Below, piece by piece: positions 59,315-63,924 of a stretch of 63,924 nucleotides of DNA (positions are counted from its first letter, which is position 1; each line of letters starts with the position of its first letter). The DNA is taken from assembly GCF_004000765.1 (NCBI RefSeq), contig NZ_BILW01000037.1:1-63924 (forward strand), given 5' to 3'. The translations under genes were made by a program, and so were the position numbers. The notes below the pieces were generated by a model. The model was not told the DNA's origin and did not search any database. It saw nothing but the letters and a program-made list of their open reading frames with translations. This stretch comes from Paenibacillus chondroitinus NBRC 15376. Lineage in GTDB: Bacteria; Bacillota; Bacilli; Paenibacillales; NBRC-103111.

Positions 59315-60463
59315 TCAGCCCTGGTCGGCGTTGCCGCTGTACAGCTCGGTAAATAATCGAACCGTGGATTTTAATGGAAGAGTTCCTAGTTCATCTTGCA
59401 GTAGCTTCGTAAATCGTTCATAATGCTTCATCATAGACAAACGGTCCCCCAGCTTCGCGTACACCAGCAGTACCCTTTCATTGACATCGTCAAGATACGG
59501 ATTTTGGCGAAGGGCGCTGTGCAAACATTGTGCCGCCGCACGGAACTCATTTACAGATAGATAGTAATCCGACATTCGTCTCATTAACTCAATATAATCG
59601 CTTTTATATTTCTCCTGCGCTTCCTGAGCCCAAACAAAACCATCTTCCTCCATATAATTCCCTTTGTAAAGGTTTGCGATCTTCTCGAATTCTCCGATAG
59701 TATCTGGAGTTATGACCATTTCACTGCCAGCAACCTGCTCAAATCCGGCAGCATCACATTCAACACCGCGTATCTCCAAACGATAGCAGTTGTTATGAAA
59801 CTCCAACTTATAGTTGTCGCCGGCGCTCGCTATTTTTTTCCTTATGCTATAGATACAGGTGTGCAAAAATGCGGTAACTTGCTCCAAATTTGCATTAGGC
59901 CAAATATCCTCCAGAATTTTTTCTTTCGTAATTAACGTATTCCGGTGATGAACAAGATACGCCATCAATTCGCGTTCCTTGGATGTTCTCCATTTTACCG
60001 GAGACGCTGTTTCCGCTTTCTCATTGCGCATCCATTCAAAGCGGCCAAAACAGATAAATGTGGACTTGCTTGTTTGCCCCACATTCTCTTGCTTAGCGGC
60101 GCTTTGTTTTGACATGGTCCGCGCAATAGTTTTCCTTAAGCGTTCTACAGTGGTTGGTTTCAGCACATAATCGATGGCATTCAGCTCAAAAGCCTCGACG
60201 GCATAATGATGATAAGCCGTCACAAATACCACGTCGATCCCGGGGTCAATCGCCATGATGTGTTCAGCGGCTTCAATCCCGTTCAAGCCAGGCATTTCAA
60301 TATCCAAAAACACGACATCCATGCGCTCCTGCAATAACCTACTTATCGCTTCGCCCGGTTTCGTAAACGTCCCGACAATCTCGATGTTGCCGATCGTGAT
60401 CAACAATTTTTCAAGCAAATCCAGTGCGGGCTGCTCATCGTCGATTAATATTGCGCGCAGCAT
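59315..60463 (-). CDS. Response regulator with SARP-like (winged helix plus BTAD) output
   Basis: Response regulator of 382 residues. The receiver has Asp54 in VFLDIEMPGLNG and TAYHHYAVEAFELNAIDYVLKPT. An OmpR-type winged helix follows (SKERELMAYLVHHRNTLITK, EKILEDIWP) and then a bacterial transcriptional activation domain made of TPR-like helices (residues about 225-375), the layout of SARP/BTAD regulators. It starts 3 bp after the hybrid kinase stop and is its probable partner. Target genes are unknown. Confidence 0.85.
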   Translation of the reverse strand: MLRAILIDDEQPALDLLEKLLITIGNIEIVGTFTKPGEAISRLLQERMDVVFLDIEMPGLNGIEAAEHIMAIDPGIDVVFVTAYHHYAVEAFELNAIDYVLKPTTVERLRKTIARTMSKQSAAKQENVGQTSKSTFICFGRFEWMRNEKAETASPVKWRTSKERELMAYLVHHRNTLITKEKILEDIWPNANLEQVTAFLHTCIYSIRKKIASAGDNYKLEFHNNCYRLEIRGVECDAAGFEQVAGSEMVITPDTIGEFEKIANLYKGNYMEEDGFVWAQEAQEKYKSDYIELMRRMSDYYLSVNEFRAAAQCLHSALRQNPYLDDVNERVLLVYAKLGDRLSMMKHYERFTKLLQDELGTLPLKSTVRLFTELYSGNADQG

Positions 60464-60466
60464 AAG

Positions 60467-63400
60467 TCACCTCATCCCCATCGAATTCGGAATGCGAATC
60501 ATAACTTCCGTACCTTCTCCAGACACACTATCGATCTTTAGACCCGTTCCGTAGAGTGTCCTTAAGCGCCCTTCGATATTGGCGAGTCCAACTCCTCTCG
60601 TTCCGCTTTTTCCTTGGAACAAAGATGCTTTCGTTTCATCTGAAATTCCTGGTCCATTATCCGATACGACAATAACGAGACAGTCTCGGTCCGCCTTCAT
60701 GGAAATTCGCACGACTCCCCCTTCCGGCAATTTCATCACGCCGTGCCGAATGGCATTCTCCACAATCGGTTGAATAATAAGCGGCGGAATACGGCAGCGA
60801 ATGTCCTCGTCGATGTCATAGATGACTTGCAGGCGCTGACCAAAGCGGGCTTTTTCGATGAACAGATAAGACTCTATGAGTTCCAGCTCTTTTTGGATCG
60901 AGACGAGTTGTTCCCGGTTTTGGAAATCGAAGCTGCTTCTCAAGTACAAGCTCAATTCAACAAGTAAATCCTGAGCTTTGCTTACGTCTGTATGACTTAC
61001 CGAAATTACCGTATTGAGCGTGTTAAACAGGAAGTGGGGCTTAATTTGGGCCCTTAAAAAAGCCATCTCGCTATGAATTAAATCGCTAACTGATTTCTTC
61101 AATTCAAGCAGTGTCCGGATGCGAGCTTTTAATTCGCCAGCCTCGATCGGTTTGCCTAGAAAATCGTTCGCACCTGAGTCAAAAGCCGTCACCATGTCCT
61201 CCGGACGATTTCTAGCCGTTAGCAGCAGTACCGGGAGTTCCGACAATGAGTATCGTTTGCGAATATTCCGGCACACTTCATAGCCTGACATTCCGGGCAT
61301 CATCAAATCGATAATCGCCAAGTCGATACGCCTGTTCATCTCAATCTCGCGAATCGCATCCATCCCGCTGGAAACAGCAATGACCGTATATTTCTCTACG
61401 GACAATAGATTGAGCAGCACCTGTCTATTGGCAGCATCGTCATCGGCAATCAGGATCGTATAGATGCTTTCCCCTTCCAATCGAATCTTGTTCGAAGACG
61501 CTATTTGGGGCGCAGCCAACTCCTGCAAAGCATTCGTCCAATTCACTCCCGGATCGGACAGTTTCTCGTCTTCCCGATTTGCGGATGGCACTGTAAAGGT
61601 AAATACGGTCCCTTTTCCCTGTTGGGATTCCACCCAAATGCTGCCTCCGTGCAATTCCACCAATCGCTTGGTAACGCTGAGTCCGAGCCCCATTCCGCCG
61701 TACTCCATCGCAACCGCCTTCCCCGCCTGCTCAAACGATTCGAAGATGACTTCCAGCTTATCTTGCGGAATGCCGATGCCGGTATCCGATACGGAAATCA
61801 CCAGCCAACCATCATTCTCCCTCGCGGATACGGCAATCTGACCTGAATCCGTAAACTTAAGCGCATTACCGACCAGATTGTTCAGAATTTGGACGAGCCT
61901 GTCTTCATCCACATAAACATAGTGACGATCGTTCAGAAAATCAACGAATTGCACCGGTTTGTCCCCTGCCATATGGCGAAACATCTCAAAAATAAGGCGA
62001 ACAATCGGTTGCAAAGCTACTGCTTTCCGCTTCAAAACAAGCTCTCCATTCTTCAATTTGGAGAAATCAAGCAAATCGCCTAACAGGTTGGCCATCCTCC
62101 TGCCGGTATCTTTGATCATGGCGACATTCGTCTTCTGATGCGGCGACATTGGACCTGCCGCGCCTTCAAGCAGCGATCCGGCAATATTGATGATGGCGTG
62201 AAGTGGCGTTTTCAATTCATGGGATGTATTGGCCAGAAATTCATCCTTCAATCGGTCCATATATCGGAGCCGCTCTGAAAGAGTCTCCACTTTCTTGAAC
62301 GTATTCACAAACTGTTTTGACAGAAACAACCCTTGGGCAACGGCAAAACTTATCCAAGCGGCAGTCTGAAGGGACAGGACGGATACAATCCCCAAAATGT
62401 CCAATGCGGAAGCGACTTCAATGATTAGAAGCGACAACGCGCTGATCAGCATCAACAACGAGCCTTCCCTCCGTCGCATCATGCCGGCAGACATTCCATA
62501 AGCGACGTATAGGATCTCGAAAAATGCCAGCACCAGTCCCACACTGCCCATTTTACTGAAGACCGGTGCGGGTGTAAGCAAAATAAGCAGAAATCTCACG
62601 ACAAGAGTCAATCCGAACCCTTTCATGACGACTTTCTTAAATAATCCCGGAAAAGCTTGCATGGCGTAGAGCAGGAGAAATAATTCGGATGCTGCACCGG
62701 AGATCGTTTGTATTTTCAAAAAGAGCTCAAAGGGAATCCCCGGCGCAAACATCGCCGCAATTTTCTCTCCGTGAGTCGCCAAATATACGCAGACCGCTAT
62801 ACAGCACAAACCAAAATAGAGCCAGGAACGCTCTCGTCCTCTCATCAAAAAGAGACCAATGAAATAAGCGCCGATTAACAAAAAGCAGGATGTGGCTAAT
62901 AAATCCTCCACCACCGCAAACTCCCGCATGGACAAAATGTCTCCCTGATACCCTAAATATATCGGATGGGTGATGCCTCCCTGAAAGTACTGAAAATTAG
63001 CTACTTGAACGATGATGTCAGCACGGTTTCCGTCAATTTGCAAAAATTGAACGTAAGGTGTATTGACGGAAAACGTCGTCTGCCTGTTCGTCCCTGGAAT
63101 GCCCCCGGAACCGATCTCCCTGCCATTTACAAACAGTTTGTGGGCTGTTTTAATGTTAATCTGCCTGATTCCGTAGATCTGCCCGGAGGCGCCCTGCAAA
63201 TTAACATGCAGCCGGAATGTCGCATATCCATTCGAAGAACCGCTCAAGCCCCCGACCGCATACTTCTCCCAACTATCTGGCACGTGAACGAACCCCGTCA
63301 TATCCGGCAATTTGCCGTTATGTCTTAGCGGGTCGAAATCGTCCGGAGTGAGCAATTGATTTCGGTAATATTCCCATTCCCCATCCAGGCGGGTAGACCC

Positions 63401-63568
63401 GTTATCGGCAAAATTCCATTGCGTTAAATCCAATTCGCCTTTTACTGCCTTCGGATAAATCGGGGTAGCCCCAAATTTAATGAATAACCCAACGAAACCG
63501 ATAATGATACAAATAATCGTTATTGTGACCTTGCCATTTTTAAGCATCCACTTCGCCTTTTTTGTCAA
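60467..63568 (-). CDS. 7TM hybrid sensor kinase with two histidine kinase modules
   Basis: Very large kinase, 1033 residues. Order: membrane segment at 14-33; an extracytoplasmic 7TMR-DISM type beta domain at about 50-210; seven spans at about 218-415; HisKA with His450 (FLANTSHELKTPLHAI) and HATPase_c with NLVGNALKF and DTGIGI (to about 662); a receiver with Asp754 (LAIIDLMMPGMSG); then a LytS-type kinase with His845 (QIKPHFLFNTLN) and a second ATPase domain (IVENAIRHG, DNGPGIS, GTRGVGLANIEGRL). Thus one chain carries two phosphoacceptor histidines flanking a receiver. Cotranscribed with the SARP-like regulator. The ligand is unknown. Confidence 0.9.
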   Translation of the reverse strand: MTKKAKWMLKNGKVTITIICIIIGFVGLFIKFGATPIYPKAVKGELDLTQWNFADNGSTRLDGEWEYYRNQLLTPDDFDPLRHNGKLPDMTGFVHVPDSWEKYAVGGLSGSSNGYATFRLHVNLQGASGQIYGIRQINIKTAHKLFVNGREIGSGGIPGTNRQTTFSVNTPYVQFLQIDGNRADIIVQVANFQYFQGGITHPIYLGYQGDILSMREFAVVEDLLATSCFLLIGAYFIGLFLMRGRERSWLYFGLCCIAVCVYLATHGEKIAAMFAPGIPFELFLKIQTISGAASELFLLLYAMQAFPGLFKKVVMKGFGLTLVVRFLLILLTPAPVFSKMGSVGLVLAFFEILYVAYGMSAGMMRRREGSLLMLISALSLLIIEVASALDILGIVSVLSLQTAAWISFAVAQGLFLSKQFVNTFKKVETLSERLRYMDRLKDEFLANTSHELKTPLHAIINIAGSLLEGAAGPMSPHQKTNVAMIKDTGRRMANLLGDLLDFSKLKNGELVLKRKAVALQPIVRLIFEMFRHMAGDKPVQFVDFLNDRHYVYVDEDRLVQILNNLVGNALKFTDSGQIAVSARENDGWLVISVSDTGIGIPQDKLEVIFESFEQAGKAVAMEYGGMGLGLSVTKRLVELHGGSIWVESQQGKGTVFTFTVPSANREDEKLSDPGVNWTNALQELAAPQIASSNKIRLEGESIYTILIADDDAANRQVLLNLLSVEKYTVIAVSSGMDAIREIEMNRRIDLAIIDLMMPGMSGYEVCRNIRKRYSLSELPVLLLTARNRPEDMVTAFDSGANDFLGKPIEAGELKARIRTLLELKKSVSDLIHSEMAFLRAQIKPHFLFNTLNTVISVSHTDVSKAQDLLVELSLYLRSSFDFQNREQLVSIQKELELIESYLFIEKARFGQRLQVIYDIDEDIRCRIPPLIIQPIVENAIRHGVMKLPEGGVVRISMKADRDCLVIVVSDNGPGISDETKASLFQGKSGTRGVGLANIEGRLRTLYGTGLKIDSVSGEGTEVMIRIPNSMGMR

Positions 63569-63924
63569 ATGTTATAATAGAAGAGTATTCGACAAAAATT
63601 TACAAATCCCTTTGATAATCGAGCCGTTGTTTGACGAGTAGGCTACCATTAAATGCTTGATCACGAAAATAAGGTTGAGCTTTCGCTTAACTCAAGACAT
63701 ATAAATTCTTTTGAAAAGGGCCTATTTCAATGAAATAGTGCCCAGTAGTTCCTCGTTGAGGAGAAAGGAATCATTGGAGGAGTTAATTTCCCTCCGTAGT
63801 TTAGATTGTTAAGCGAATTTTGGCGGTGAAGAACACCCAACCCCAGCTACAAATTCAGCGTTACTGAGATATTTGGCGGAGGAGGCATCCTCTTAGGAGA
63901 GGTAAGCTGGCTGGCCACTTAGAG
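63569..63924. other. Noncoding right edge with consecutive hairpins
   Basis: No gene in 356 bp. Several short inverted repeats follow one another on the plus strand: GGGC-CTATTTC with GAAATAG-T-GCCC (63718-63743), CCTC/GAGG (63751-63761), GGAGG/CCTCC (63776-63795) and GAGGA/TCCTC (63879-63892). This could be a structured leader of a gene beyond the edge; no known riboswitch consensus was recognised. Confidence 0.35.

Noticed and set aside
63841..63924. CTGAGATATTTGGCG and GGCCACTT as possible riboswitch pieces (TPP or cobalamin)
   Set aside because: The remaining conserved elements of either riboswitch are absent in the visible part.

Overview
The window looks like chromosome of a spore-forming Firmicute of the Paenibacillus type. 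The evidence is a germinant-receptor operon with a sigma-G-type promoter, a Cse60-type sporulation gene, three exported proteins with copper-amine-oxidase N-terminal (stalk) domains, short LytS-like kinases paired with AraC-type response regulators, a 1033-residue 7TM hybrid kinase, and strong AGGAGG ribosome binding sites. No tRNA, rRNA, CRISPR array, insertion sequence or prophage was recognised. This assignment is inference from gene content, not from a marker gene.

Layout. 0-4.4 kb: small unlinked genes (GNAT acetyltransferase, PrmC-like methyltransferase, DUF1304, luciferase-like oxidoreductase, Cse60) and a noncoding stretch with four copies of a 24-bp repeat. 4.4-21.8 kb: a transport and deamination island with an MFS carrier, an oligopeptide-type binding protein plus a nucleobase (NCS2) permease, three amidohydrolases in one operon, a Dpp-type ABC importer, a sensor kinase/AraC response regulator pair, a sodium/solute symporter and an EamA permease; a secreted ricin-type lectin is embedded. 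21.9-28.8 kb: a stalk-domain protein, a sulfatase with a divergent AraC regulator, another EamA/AraC pair, a metzincin-like protein and a decayed AraC gene. 28.8-32.8 kb: a gerB-gerA-gerC operon. 32.8-47 kb: AT-rich accessory DNA with small membrane proteins, Amj flippase, DUF4275, NUDIX, a deleted VOC gene, a lone glycosyltransferase and stalk-domain envelope proteins. 47.2-54 kb: TetR and methionine aminopeptidase, DinB, and a sugar ABC importer with its GntR/LacI-type repressor. 54-63.6 kb: a flavodoxin, a DHA2 exporter with a repeat-bearing tail, a Rieske/amidohydrolase pair with a divergent AraC regulator, and a hybrid kinase/SARP-like response regulator pair.

The most interesting unit is the 5.8-21.8 kb island. 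Three copies of the same element, WATCTTTAC repeated at exactly 21 bp, lie upstream of the binding protein gene (two copies, with a cre-like site between them) and in the divergent region between the amidohydrolase operon and the ABC transporter operon. In two cases the element sits 27-28 bp upstream of a TATAAT -10 box that lacks a good -35, the geometry expected for an AraC-type activator. The local AraC response regulator is the obvious candidate. The kinase has no extracytoplasmic sensor domain and is followed 2 bp after the regulator by a symporter, so ligand sensing may go through a transporter. I infer a regulon that imports and deaminates or hydrolyses a cytosine- or triazine-like heterocycle; the true substrate cannot be read from the sequence.

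Other points: an SOS-like box inside a consensus promoter that would make a leaderless acetyltransferase mRNA, a probable ATT start codon, a perfect Shine-Dalgarno followed only by GTG-TAA, and an exporter tail with three repeats at 25-residue spacing.
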